From NCBI GenBank assembly GCA_003455595.1, contig DMQT01000249.1, forward strand, positions 1 through 10,906: a stretch of DNA of 10,906 bases. Direction: 5' to 3'. Positions within the stretch are counted from its first letter, which is position 1. The number at the start of each line of letters is the position of its first letter. Origin of the DNA: Betaproteobacteria bacterium (GTDB lineage Bacteria > Pseudomonadota > Gammaproteobacteria > Burkholderiales > Sulfuriferulaceae). Shown here piece after piece: positions 1 through 6,833 of the stretch. The position numbers and the translations under genes were made by a program. Below the pieces are notes generated by a model. That model saw nothing but the letters and a program-made list of their open reading frames with translations. It was not told where the DNA came from and searched no databases.

Positions 1-600
1 CAGCAGCGTGCGCGCCGCCTGCAACTGCGCCATCAGCTGCGTTTGCGCACTGAGCCGGGTAAACAGCAGCCGCGCCTGACTCACCGTCTGCCATTCCTGC
101 CACAGCAGTTCCAGATTGATGCGGCGCACATCCGCCTTGGCCGAGCCGACGCGCGACGAACGCTGCAACAGCGCGTTGACGTCGTAGCTCAGATTAAGGT
201 TGAAGGCATTGGTATTGGTCGCCGTGCCGTTGGTCGGGCGGTCGCCGGTCACGGACAGCTGCGGGTCGGGCAATAGCCCTGCGGCAAACGACTGGGCGCG
301 CGCAATGCCAAGCGCGTCACGCGACTGGCGCAGCTGCGGATTGTTCACCACCGCCAGCATCGCCACCTCGGTCATGTCCAACCCGTCAGCCGGGTTGAAC
401 AGATGACTGGACAGGCTGCGAAACGGCAGTTGCGCCGGGTCAATGTTGATGGCATTGGCCGAGGACGGCGCGTTGAAGGTCTGCGGCAAGGGTTGCGGCG
501 TGTAGCTGGCGCAGGCGGACAGCGTGCCCAGCAACACCACCAGCGCGGACATTTTCAGTGGCTGGGACGCACGCATCAGGGTCGCCACTACCGGCTTCAT
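1..600 (-). CDS. TolC/NodT-family outer-membrane efflux lipoprotein, N-terminal 200 residues (cut at window edge)
   Basis: This gene starts at 600 and stays open to base 1, giving 200 codons without a stop; the C-terminal part lies outside the window. The protein begins with a short positive N-terminus, a hydrophobic stretch (about residues 17-28) and a lipobox LSAC with the acylated Cys at residue 30, so it is probably an outer-membrane lipoprotein of the NodT type. Residues about 76-112 carry the typical helix pattern of outer-membrane factors, with NNPQLRQSRDALGIARAQ followed by GLLPDPQLS. Such proteins form trimeric channels that work with an inner-membrane pump and a periplasmic adaptor. 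Its start overlaps the stop of the upstream DUF347 gene (ATGA at 597-600), which suggests translational coupling. No pump or adaptor is visible here; they could lie beyond the left edge. Family assignment is solid; the substrate is unknown. Confidence 0.85.
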   Translation of the reverse strand, partial: MKPVVATLMRASQPLKMSALVVLLGTLSACASYTPQPLPQTFNAPSSANAINIDPAQLPFRSLSSHLFNPADGLDMTEVAMLAVVNNPQLRQSRDALGIARAQSFAAGLLPDPQLSVTGDRPTNGTATNTNAFNLNLSYDVNALLQRSSRVGSAKADVRRINLELLWQEWQTVSQARLLFTRLSAQTQLMAQLQAARTLL

Positions 601-1361
601 TGTGCAACTGTCACGGCTGCCAGCCGCTGCTTGTGCTGCACAGTGACATAACTCACCAGACCGACAATCACCACCAGAAACACCGCGCTGGTGTTCACCG
701 TGCCCAGCCCCAACCCGCCGTTGGCAACCGGCTGCGACAGCAGATCGCCCATCGACGCGCCGAACGGACGGGTGAGGATATACGCTAGCCAGAACGCCAG
801 CACCGCGTTGAGCTTGAACACGTAATGCGCAAGCGTAATCGCCGCAATCACCGCACCGAAAATCAGCGCCGACGGCCCGTAACCGAGCTTCATGCCTTCG
901 GCAAACAAATCTCCCGCCGCTGTACCCAGCGCGAAGGTGAACAGGATCGCCGCCCAGTAAAACAGCTCGCGTTTGGCGGTAAAGATGAAGTGGATCGACA
1001 AGGTTTTTTCGCTCGCATACCAGAGCGCGAACGTCGCCGCCAATGCCACAGCGAAGGCAATGCTGGTGGTCATCAGGCTGATCCCTGCCTCGTCCACCAG
1101 CCGGTCGGTGATCAGCGTGCCGAGGACGCTGACCAGCACCACCACCAGCCAGTAACTTGTCGGCACGTAGCGTTTCAACCTGAATTGCACCAGCAGCGCC
1201 AGCACCAGCAGGCCGCCCATGACGTAAGAGGTGATGCCCAGCCCCAGATTAAGCGTGGCAGACAGGAAATCCGCTGCGGTTTCGCCGACGGTCGTGGCCA
1301 TGATTTTGATGACCCAGAAAAACAATGTCACTTCCGGTACGCGGTTCAATAACTTGTTCAT
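597..1361 (-). CDS. DUF347 (COG4705-like) four-repeat integral membrane protein
   Basis: This is a 254-aa, very hydrophobic protein without known function, recognised as the DUF347 family, which is defined by four tandem repeats of about two membrane helices each. The repeats can be read directly: Trp at 16, 71, 136 and 191; Gly ten residues later (26, 81, 146, 201); and Asp fifteen residues after each Trp (31, 86, 151, 206), within GETAAD, GTLITD, GTAAGD and GASMGD. The offsets 55/65/55 imply a 120-residue unit duplicated once, each half itself a duplication. Four equivalent acidic residues inside membrane helices suggest ion or metal handling, but this is inference. A good ribosome binding site (AAGGGG, 1369-1374) precedes the ATG. 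It overlaps the downstream outer-membrane lipoprotein gene by 4 bp, so a joint envelope role is likely. Confidence 0.85.
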   Translation of the reverse strand: MNKLLNRVPEVTLFFWVIKIMATTVGETAADFLSATLNLGLGITSYVMGGLLVLALLVQFRLKRYVPTSYWLVVVLVSVLGTLITDRLVDEAGISLMTTSIAFAVALAATFALWYASEKTLSIHFIFTAKRELFYWAAILFTFALGTAAGDLFAEGMKLGYGPSALIFGAVIAAITLAHYVFKLNAVLAFWLAYILTRPFGASMGDLLSQPVANGGLGLGTVNTSAVFLVVIVGLVSYVTVQHKQRLAAVTVAQ

Positions 1362-1368
1362 GATTTTT

Positions 1369-1374
1369 CCCCTT
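1369..1374 (-). promoter_or_regulatory. Ribosome binding site of the DUF347 gene
   Basis: AAGGGG, read on the minus strand, lies 7 nt before the ATG at 1361 and fixes this start. Confidence 0.7.
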
Positions 1375-1380
1375 TATTTA

Positions 1381-1408
1381 CATGGCATGCACGTGATGCA
1401 TGCTCATG
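1381..1408. promoter_or_regulatory. Palindromic element upstream of the DUF347 gene, possible operator
   Basis: Two 7-bp arms, GCATGCA (1385-1391) and TGCATGC (1397-1403), flank a 5-bp spacer. Outer CATG tetramers at 1381-1384 and 1405-1408 extend the dyad with one unpaired base. It sits 20-47 bp before the start codon, between the ribosome binding site and any promoter, which is where a repressor would bind. It could also fold as an RNA hairpin in the leader. No regulator is encoded nearby, and I cannot name a matching factor. Confidence 0.45.
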
Positions 1409-1455
1409 TTGGGGAGATTACGCGGGCAATTATTACGGCAGACTTAAAGGCGAAA

Positions 1456-1485
1456 AAAAGCCCGCATGCTGCCATGCGGGCTTTT
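1456..1485 (-). terminator. Intrinsic terminator after the argJ-DUF815 operon
   Basis: A perfect 13-bp inverted repeat (1456-1468 with 1473-1485) surrounds a 4-nt loop. Read on the minus strand the stem ends in a run of seven T. On the plus strand the run is only TTTT, so it should work mainly for the minus-strand operon. It insulates the DUF347 gene from argJ transcription. Confidence 0.88.
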
Positions 1486-1499
1486 AAGCTTAAACGTGG

Positions 1500-1571
1500 T
1501 CAGTCTTTGTCGGCCGGGTCCTGACTCACGTCACCCTGGTCTGCCTGTGCGCTAAGCACCTTGCCGCTCAC
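1500..1571 (-). CDS. Possible 23-codon ORF after the DUF815 gene
   Basis: A GTG-initiated frame runs for 23 codons between the DUF815 stop and the terminator stem and ends 14 nt before it. A GAGG ribosome-binding-like sequence overlaps the DUF815 stop codon, about 8 nt before the GTG. The peptide would be hydrophilic and acidic, ending in SQDPADKD, with no membrane segment. It could be a genuine small protein, the remnant of a lost gene, or chance. The frame is open upstream into the DUF815 gene, so it could also be a +1 extension, but the DUF815 protein already ends at its usual place. Confidence 0.25.
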   Translation of the reverse strand: MSGKVLSAQADQGDVSQDPADKD

Positions 1572-1581
1572 CAAAACAGCC

Positions 1582-2472
1582 TCAGGGGGTCTTACGGCGA
1601 AATTTACCCTGTCGCCCCGCATAATCCCGCGCAAACTGCCACGCCACGCGACCCGAGCGCGCACCGCGTTCGAGCGACCATTGCAGCGCGGCGCGGCGCA
1701 GCAGGGCTGGGTCTTTGACGGTCACGCCCAGGGCTGCTATCCAGGTATCGACGATGGCGAGGTAGGCGTCCTGGTCGAACGGGTAGAACGACAGCCACAG
1801 GCCGAAACGCTCGGACAGCGAGACTTTTTCTTCCACCGCTTCGTCCGGGTGAACCTCGCCGTCCACATGCCGGGTGAGGGCATTTTCCGCCATATATTCA
1901 GGCATCAGATGGCGTCGGTTGGAGGTGGCGTAAATCAGTACGTTGTCAGGCGGCGCGGCGATGCTGCCGTCGAGCACGGCCTTGAGTGCCTTGTAGCCGG
2001 GTTCGCTGGCCTCGAACGACAGGTCGTCGCAGAAGAGGATGTAACGTTGCTTGCGCCCGGCGAGTTGCGCGGTGATGTCGGCCAGATCGACCAGGTGCTG
2101 TTTGTCGACCTCGATCAAGCGCAGACCCTTGGCGGCAAACTGCGTGAGTTGCGCTTTCACCAGCGAGGATTTACCGGTGCCGCGCGCGCCGGTCAGCAGC
2201 ACGTTGTTGGCCGGACGACCGGCGACGAACTGGCGCGTATTCTGCTCGATGCGCTGTTTTTGCTCGTCGATGCCGGTGAGGTGCGTGGCTTCGATGACAT
2301 GCGGGTGCGCCACGGCTTCGAGCCAGCCGTTGTCACCGCGCTTGCGCCAGCGGTACGCCGTCGCCTGCCAATCGGTCGCGGGCGGTGCGGCAGGCAGCCA
2401 GGCTTCGAGCCGCGCCAGCACGGACTCGGCGCGGGTTAACAATGCACTCAGGTCAACTGCGGTATTCGGCAT
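1582..2472 (-). CDS. DUF815-family AAA+ ATPase
   Basis: This 296-aa P-loop ATPase has Walker A GARGTGKS (95-102), Walker [11 protein letters not shown] (145-154), a sensor-1-like YATSN (181-185) and a conserved SERFG (220-224) that fits the arginine-finger region. The C-terminal helical lid ends with [18 protein letters not shown]. Length and motif order match DUF815 proteins, which are cytoplasmic and of unknown physiological role. The pairing with argJ is common in Betaproteobacteria. Its ATG lies 20 bp inside the 3' end of argJ without a recognisable ribosome binding site, so translation probably depends on ribosomes finishing argJ. Nothing in the sequence links its function to arginine synthesis beyond the shared transcript. 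Confidence 0.9.
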   Translation of the reverse strand: MPNTAVDLSALLTRAESVLARLEAWLPAAPPATDWQATAYRWRKRGDNGWLEAVAHPHVIEATHLTGIDEQKQRIEQNTRQFVAGRPANNVLLTGARGTGKSSLVKAQLTQFAAKGLRLIEVDKQHLVDLADITAQLAGRKQRYILFCDDLSFEASEPGYKALKAVLDGSIAAPPDNVLIYATSNRRHLMPEYMAENALTRHVDGEVHPDEAVEEKVSLSERFGLWLSFYPFDQDAYLAIVDTWIAALGVTVKDPALLRRAALQWSLERGARSGRVAWQFARDYAGRQGKFRRKTP

Positions 2473-3679
2473 TGATTTTCACGTAGTCGTAGGAAAAATC
2501 GCAGGTCCACAGCGTGGCGTCGGCATCACCGCGGTTGAGCACCACGCGGATACCGATCTCGGCTTGCCGCATGATGCGCTGGCCGTCGGCTTCCTGATAG
2601 CTCGCTGCGCGGCCGCCGTGTTCGGCCACCAGCACGTCATCCAGATAGAGTTGCAGCGCATTCACGTCGAGGTCGTCCACCCCGGCGTAACCAATCGCCG
2701 CGAGAATGCGCCCGAGGTTGGGGTCAGACGCAAAAAAGGCGGTTTTGACCAGCGGCGAATGGGCGATGGCGTAGCCGATTTTGCGGCATTCGTCGCGGCT
2801 GGTGCCGCCTTCGACATGGATGCTCATAAATTTGGTCGCGCCCTCGCCGTCGCGCACGATGGCCTGCGCCAGCAGCGTGGAGACTTCCGTGACAGCGGCG
2901 GCCAGCGCCTGATAATCCACACTGTCCAGCGCATCAATCTCGGCGTTGCCCGCCTGGCCGGTGGCAATCAGCATGAACGCGTCATTGGTGGAGGTGTCGC
3001 CGTCCACGGTGATGCAGTTGAACGAATGATCTGCCGCGTGCTTGAGCATGACATCCAGTGCGGCCTGGCTTACCGCCGCATCGGTGGCGAGGTAGCCCAG
3101 CATGGTCGCCATGTTGGGATGGATCATGCCGGAGCCCTTGGCCATACCGGTGAGGGTGATGGTTTTACCACCAATGACCGCCTGCCTGGACACCGCCTTG
3201 GCGACGATATCGGTGGTCATGATGGCGTTGGCGGCGGCAAACCAGTTGTCGGCGCGGCAGTCGGCCACCGCAGCAGGCAACGCCTGGATCACCTTGTCGG
3301 CGGGCAGCAGCTCCATGATGACGCCGGTGGAGAACGGCAACACTTCGCGTTCAGCGCAGCCCAGCAACGATGCGACCGCCTCGCATACGGCCTTGCTGGC
3401 CTGCATGCCGGGCTCGCCGGTGCCCGCGTTGGCGTTGCCGGTATTGATGATCAGCGCCCGCGGGGCGGCTTTCTGCAGGTGTCGTTTGGCCACGATAACC
3501 GGTGCCGCGCAAAAGCGATTTTGCGTGAATACGCCTGCCACGCGGCTGCCGGAGGCGAGCTGTATCAGCGTGATATCACGTTTTCCGGGCTTTTTAATAC
3601 CGGCACTGGCTATGCCCAGCGTGACGCCCGCAACGGGCAGAAGTTGGTCGGCAACAGGCGCAGCGAGATTGACGGGCAT
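2453..3679 (-). CDS. argJ: Bifunctional glutamate N-acetyltransferase / amino-acid N-acetyltransferase (ornithine acetyltransferase)
   Basis: ArgJ moves the acetyl group from N-acetylornithine to glutamate, closing the acetyl cycle of arginine synthesis; some members also use acetyl-CoA. The 408-aa product has the hallmark autocleavage region [14 protein letters not shown] (181-194). Thr192 is the expected nucleophile exposed when the precursor splits into alpha and beta chains between Ala191 and Thr192. The oxyanion-hole pair is Thr118-Gly119 in FSTGVI, GDTSTND lies at 227-233, and the C-terminus [13 protein letters not shown] is typical and complete. The start fits the family (a [11 protein letters not shown] segment follows soon after), although no strong ribosome binding site precedes it. 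It cannot be told from sequence alone whether it is mono- or bifunctional. Confidence 0.97.
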   Translation of the reverse strand: MPVNLAAPVADQLLPVAGVTLGIASAGIKKPGKRDITLIQLASGSRVAGVFTQNRFCAAPVIVAKRHLQKAAPRALIINTGNANAGTGEPGMQASKAVCEAVASLLGCAEREVLPFSTGVIMELLPADKVIQALPAAVADCRADNWFAAANAIMTTDIVAKAVSRQAVIGGKTITLTGMAKGSGMIHPNMATMLGYLATDAAVSQAALDVMLKHAADHSFNCITVDGDTSTNDAFMLIATGQAGNAEIDALDSVDYQALAAAVTEVSTLLAQAIVRDGEGATKFMSIHVEGGTSRDECRKIGYAIAHSPLVKTAFFASDPNLGRILAAIGYAGVDDLDVNALQLYLDDVLVAEHGGRAASYQEADGQRIMRQAEIGIRVVLNRGDADATLWTCDFSYDYVKINAEYRS

Positions 3680-3706
3680 GGCAGGATGGGCGCGAATAAA
3701 AAATGC

Positions 3707-3712
3707 ATTTTA
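3707..3712 (-). promoter_or_regulatory. Candidate -10 element for argJ
   Basis: TAAAAT on the minus strand, within an AT-rich patch, would start transcription about 20 nt before the argJ ATG. No good -35 hexamer stands 17 bp upstream, so the call is tentative. Confidence 0.35.
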
Positions 3713-3760
3713 ACCCGGAAAACAGGCACAGGCTCAGTGAAGCAGGCGGCCTATGTAGTC

Positions 3761-3766
3761 TATATT
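3761..3766 (+). promoter_or_regulatory. Candidate -10 element for the 137-aa orphan gene
   Basis: TATATT lies 32 bp before the ATG at 3799 and would give a leader of about 25 nt. The -35 region is poor. Confidence 0.3.
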
Positions 3767-3798
3767 GAAGTGTTCTTTCACCTCAGGAGTTCATCATC

Positions 3799-4212
3799 AT
3801 GCACATTTCCATGTTACCCGACGCGGTTCAGATGGAACGCGAAGCCATGCTCAAGTCCAGTGTTGAAACCCTGCAACGCATGGGCAACGCCGAGTTCGCC
3901 GTACACGACCTGGCGGGCTACCGTGAACCGGATGAGCTTGCGATTCCGATTCTTAACGTGCATTTGCAGCCCGACATTCAGGCGCGCCGTCCCGGTTTGG
4001 CGGGCGAAACCCTGGCGCTGGTCGAAGTCAGTACCGATCTGGGCGAGGAATCATGCGGACGGCGCTGGCAGGCACTGGAAACCTGGGCGTTGCAGCACGA
4101 CGCGCAGATGATGGTATTCGTGCATCCGGAAGATCAGGACCGGGCGCAGGCCATCGCCAAGTATTGGCACGTACCCGCTGAATACATCGTCACCCTGCCG
4201 CGCGTGCATTGA
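3799..4212 (+). CDS. Conserved-looking 137-aa protein of unknown function, possible PD-(D/E)XK-like fold
   Basis: I do not recognise this gene. It has a clear ribosome binding site (AGGAG, 3785-3789) 9 nt before the ATG, and its base composition resembles its neighbours, so it is very probably real. It is soluble, with no signal peptide or membrane segment. The first ~45 residues are helical and acidic. The core has PILNVHLQPDIQAR (50-63), then a beta-strand-like TLALVEVST (71-79), GRRWQALETWA (87-97) and a second strand MMVFVHPED (104-112) followed by a helix. The order (acidic residue in PDI, strand with Glu76, Trp helix, second strand, helix) resembles minimal PD-(D/E)XK-type proteins. The usual Lys after the Glu is not present (Glu-Val-Ser), so catalysis is doubtful. 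It is divergent from argJ and ends 3 bp from the end of mobA. Confidence 0.82.
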   Translation: MHISMLPDAVQMEREAMLKSSVETLQRMGNAEFAVHDLAGYREPDELAIPILNVHLQPDIQARRPGLAGETLALVEVSTDLGEESCGRRWQALETWALQHDAQMMVFVHPEDQDRAQAIAKYWHVPAEYIVTLPRVH

Positions 4213-4215
4213 GTT

Positions 4216-4791
4216 TCAACGCAGACGAGCCAGATCATCCGGCTGGTTAAGGTTGGCAAATGCTGCCGCATCGGGAAATGTCACCGCCAGCGTGCGGTGT
4301 TGTGCTTGCCAGGCGTGTACTGCACGCACGCCTGCACTCAAGCTGGTCTGCAAATCCGCCGCCAGATCGCGTCGGCACAGCATCACCACGTGATGCCTGC
4401 GGTCGCCCGCCTGCGCGACGGTGATATCGGCTTCGTCGGCCAGCAGCGGCTTGAGAAGTTCGGTCACCAAATTAACCGGAAGCAATGGCGTATCGCACGG
4501 CACGCTCAGCAGCCACTCGTGTTGCGCCGCACGCAAGCCGCTCAACAACCCGGCCAGCGGCCCCTGCAAGTCCGGGCTGGCATCACACAGAACCGGATAG
4601 CCCAACGCCTGGTAATCGCTCAGATTACGGTTGGCGCTAATGAGGATTTCGGCCACTTGCGGCGCGATGCGCTGCACCACGTGTGCCACCAGCGGTCGCC
4701 CGGCCAACATGATCAGGCCTTTATCCTGCCCGCCCATGCGCCGTCCCGCCCCGCCAGCAAGAATAATGGCGCTAACGGGCGGCGTTGGCAT
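4216..4791 (-). CDS. mobA: Molybdenum cofactor guanylyltransferase
   Basis: MobA attaches GMP from GTP to molybdopterin-Mo, giving the guanine dinucleotide cofactor used by enzymes of the DMSO reductase family. Counting from the ATG at 4791, the 191-aa protein has the nucleotide-binding signature LAGGAGRRMGGQDKGL (11-26), LQGPLAGLLSGL (75-86) and PCDTPLLP (98-105) with the metal-binding Asp100. The length agrees with the usual ~190-195 aa. The frame is open further upstream (to 4911), but those extra 40 residues overlap the glycosyltransferase gene and lack family similarity, so the inner ATG is chosen. It overlaps that gene by 20 bp with no evident ribosome binding site, suggesting coupled translation. 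No other molybdenum cofactor gene is in the window. Confidence 0.93.
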   Translation of the reverse strand: MPTPPVSAIILAGGAGRRMGGQDKGLIMLAGRPLVAHVVQRIAPQVAEILISANRNLSDYQALGYPVLCDASPDLQGPLAGLLSGLRAAQHEWLLSVPCDTPLLPVNLVTELLKPLLADEADITVAQAGDRRHHVVMLCRRDLAADLQTSLSAGVRAVHAWQAQHRTLAVTFPDAAAFANLNQPDDLARLR

Positions 4792-6502
4792 GCGCAACGA
4801 CGGCGTCGCGTTGAAACAGATAAAAACGCTCGGAACGGTTACCCGGGCGATGGCCTTGCCAGATTTCGTGCCACTGCCCTTGCGGCAGATTAGGCGAGCG
4901 GTTTTCGTCACCCTGAATCAATAGGGTACGGCAGCGCCCCGCGTTTTTTTCACCACTCGGCACGGTGCGCACGTCGATGTAGTAATCCAGCATGGCACGC
5001 ACCGCTTCGCTGACCTCCTGGCTGGCGATACAGCCCTGCTGCGGCAGCGCCGGTTCCAGATCGGCGATCATGGCGCGGTAGCTCATGCGCGCATTGACCG
5101 GCTGCATGAACAGGCTGGCGGCCAGTCCCCACGCCAGCGTAATGCCCGCCGCCCAGGCAATCAGCGGGCGCTGCGGCGAGCGCTTGAGCAGCACCAGCAG
5201 CGCCAGCCAGCCCAGCGTATAGGCCAGCGCAATGACGACCATAAAGGGGCGGAAGGCAGCGGCATAACCGGGCTGCACCTTGTGTACGTGTGCCGACAAG
5301 CGCGCCGGAAATCCCAGGTCGAACGCGCTCCAGTACACCCAGGCGGCCGCGACAATCACCAGAAATGTCATCATGGCAAACCAGTACAGCGCATTCGCCG
5401 CGCCCCGCCGCAAGGTGTAGGTGCTGCCCGCCGCCAGCCACGCCAGCGGCAACAGCAGCGGCAACGCATTGACTTCACGCGGATAACTGGTGAACGACAG
5501 CAGCGTCAGAAAGCTGACAAACATCAGTAGCGGCAGGCTAATGCCGGGCGCGCCCAGATCATGGCGGCGCGCTTTCCACACTGCCCACAACGCCAACGGC
5601 CAGGCTGGCCAGCTGAACCAGGGCAGAAACGTCAGGTAATAGGTGGTGCCGAGGGTGCCCTGCGGCGTGAACACGGCAAACCGCCCCATCGCGTAGCCAT
5701 GCCACCATTCGGCCAGCACCGCCGGTGCCTGCTGGTACAAGGTCAGTGGCCAGATAATGAACCACGGTGCCGCCGCCAGCACCAGCAGCGCAGCCGATTT
5801 GAGATAGGTACGGGTGCGCCAGGCGGGCGACGCGACCGGAAGCAACAGCGCGGTGATGAGTAAAGCCAGTGCCTCGACCAACCCGATGCTCATGAACGCC
5901 ACACCAATGCCGGTGCCTGCCAATGCCCCACCGATATAGGGGTGGCGCAGGCCCAGCGCCAGCCCATAACCGGCCAGCGCAAACCCCGCCAGTAGCGCAC
6001 TTTGCGGAATCGCTTCGTGCGCACGTACCAGCAGCCCGACACTGCCGATCAGCACCAGCACCGCGAGTCGACCGTGTTCAGAACCGTACAGTAAGCGGCC
6101 GGTCAGGCCGACGAACACAAGGGTGAGGAAAATGAAAAAGCCACCGGCCAGCCGCGCTGCGTCGTGCACCGGCAACCAGCCCGACAAGGCTTGCGCGAAA
6201 CCGCTTGCCACCCAGCTGAACAGCGGCGGATTGAGCGGCATGGCGGTGCCCGCCAGCGTGGGGATCGCGTCCGGCGCGCCTGACAACAGGCTGTGGACGA
6301 AGCCGATACTGCGCGACTCGTCGCCTTTCCACGGGTCGTGGCCGACCAGACCGGGCAGCAGCCAGGCAAACACCAGCACCAGCATCAATAAAGACGGCAC
6401 GACGCTGCGCCAGGGTTGGCTCAATCGGATTTTATTCCACCAGTCAGATTTCAATTTGAGTAACTTCGGCGAGATCGGTTTGTTCCATGAGGACGAACAC
6501 AC
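4772..6502 (-). CDS. GT-C family membrane glycosyltransferase (family 39 / ArnT-like)
   Basis: This 576-aa protein has many membrane helices (first at about 33-53, last at about 447-467) and a C-terminal soluble domain of about 105 residues. After the first helix comes the loop motif HDPWKGDES (55-63) with acidic residues Asp61 and Glu62, the placement of the catalytic acidic residues in polyprenyl-phosphate-dependent glycosyltransferases of the PMT/ArnT superfamily. A second loop motif, LNPPLFSW (90-97), resembles the ArnT family's PPL.W element. It probably moves a sugar from a lipid-phosphate donor to an envelope acceptor on the periplasmic side; donor and acceptor cannot be read. The start is uncertain: the GTG at 6502 lacks a ribosome binding site, and TTG codons 14, 17 and 27 are alternatives. 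The mobA start lies in its last 20 bp. Confidence 0.87.
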   Translation of the reverse strand: MCSSSWNKPISPKLLKLKSDWWNKIRLSQPWRSVVPSLLMLVLVFAWLLPGLVGHDPWKGDESRSIGFVHSLLSGAPDAIPTLAGTAMPLNPPLFSWVASGFAQALSGWLPVHDAARLAGGFFIFLTLVFVGLTGRLLYGSEHGRLAVLVLIGSVGLLVRAHEAIPQSALLAGFALAGYGLALGLRHPYIGGALAGTGIGVAFMSIGLVEALALLITALLLPVASPAWRTRTYLKSAALLVLAAAPWFIIWPLTLYQQAPAVLAEWWHGYAMGRFAVFTPQGTLGTTYYLTFLPWFSWPAWPLALWAVWKARRHDLGAPGISLPLLMFVSFLTLLSFTSYPREVNALPLLLPLAWLAAGSTYTLRRGAANALYWFAMMTFLVIVAAAWVYWSAFDLGFPARLSAHVHKVQPGYAAAFRPFMVVIALAYTLGWLALLVLLKRSPQRPLIAWAAGITLAWGLAASLFMQPVNARMSYRAMIADLEPALPQQGCIASQEVSEAVRAMLDYYIDVRTVPSGEKNAGRCRTLLIQGDENRSPNLPQGQWHEIWQGHRPGNRSERFYLFQRDAVVAHANAAR

Positions 6503-6523
6503 GCGGGGTGGATGGTGCGCAGA

Positions 6524-6529
6524 ATTCTA
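6524..6529 (-). promoter_or_regulatory. Candidate -10 element for the glycosyltransferase-mobA unit
   Basis: TAGAAT on the minus strand lies just after the rpmE terminator and 21 bp before the GTG at 6502. The expected -35 position falls in the terminator stem and matches poorly. Confidence 0.35.
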
Positions 6530-6540
6530 CCGTAAAAAAA

Positions 6541-6568
6541 CAAAAAGGCAGCCGCAGCTGCCTTTTTG
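6541..6568 (-). terminator. Intrinsic terminator of rpmE (trxA-rho-rpmE region)
   Basis: A perfect 12-bp stem (6541-6552 with 6557-6568) encloses a 4-nt loop. On the minus strand it is followed by a run of seven T after the stem's own TTTTTG. It lies 19 nt beyond the rpmE stop and separates it from the glycosyltransferase gene. Confidence 0.9.
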
Positions 6569-6586
6569 TAAACGCGTCATGCGCGC

Positions 6587-6790
6587 TTATTTCATGCCGT
6601 ATTTCTGGCGGAACTTCTCAACGCGACCGGCGGTATCAACGATCTTCTGCTTGCCGGTGTAGAACGGATGGCACTCCGAACACACTTCGACGTGCAGGTC
6701 TTTGGACATGGTCGAATGGGTTGCGAACTTGTTGCCGCAGCTACAAGTCACGTTGATTTCATTATAAGTTGGGTGAATATCGGCTTTCAT
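6587..6790 (-). CDS. rpmE: 50S ribosomal protein bL31, zinc-binding (C+) form
   Basis: bL31 bridges the large and small ribosomal subunits. The 67-aa product starts [12 protein letters not shown] and has the four zinc ligands Cys16, Cys18, Cys37 and Cys40 (CSCGN and CSECH), so it is the zinc-containing paralogue and not the zinc-free form induced under zinc shortage. GFYTGKQ-like [20 protein letters not shown] follows, as in the family. A ribosome binding site GAGGAA (6796-6801) sits 5 nt before the ATG. It follows rho by 91 bp and has its own likely promoter and a strong terminator, so it can be expressed independently of rho. Confidence 0.97.
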   Translation of the reverse strand: MKADIHPTYNEINVTCSCGNKFATHSTMSKDLHVEVCSECHPFYTGKQKIVDTAGRVEKFRQKYGMK

Positions 6791-6807
6791 GATTTTTCCT
6801 CAAGTGA

Positions 6808-6824
6808 CCGCGGCGTGTACGCGG
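6808..6824 (-). promoter_or_regulatory. Small hairpin in the rpmE leader
   Basis: CCGCG (6808-6812) and CGCGG (6820-6824) can pair around a 7-nt loop, between the predicted transcript start and the ribosome binding site. A leader structure would fit the autogenous control reported for bL31 in E. coli, but five base pairs are weak evidence. Confidence 0.25.
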
Positions 6825-6833
6825 AAAGGCGAG

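Noticed and set aside
1362..1455. Metal-sensing riboswitch in the DUF347 leader
   Set aside because: I looked for the conserved loops of the manganese-type leader and did not find them; only the simple palindrome is present.
1500..1620. Frameshift extending the DUF815 protein by about 30 residues in the +1 frame
   Set aside because: The protein already ends after the [13 protein letters not shown] helix, where the family normally ends, so no frameshift is needed.
1561..2439. Plus-strand open frame of 292 codons opposite the DUF815 ATPase
   Set aside because: The opposite strand encodes a full AAA+ ATPase with all motifs; the plus-strand product has no recognisable features.
2051..4111. Long plus-strand open frame of 686 codons opposite argJ and part of the DUF815 gene
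   Set aside because: It is antisense to two strongly conserved genes, has low-complexity composition rich in Gly, His, Arg and Val with no domain, and overlaps the orphan gene out of frame. This is the usual effect of GC-rich third positions on the opposite strand.
4792..4911. N-terminal extension of MobA by 40 residues
   Set aside because: It overlaps the glycosyltransferase coding sequence, has no MobA similarity, and MobA proteins start just before the LAGG nucleotide-binding loop.
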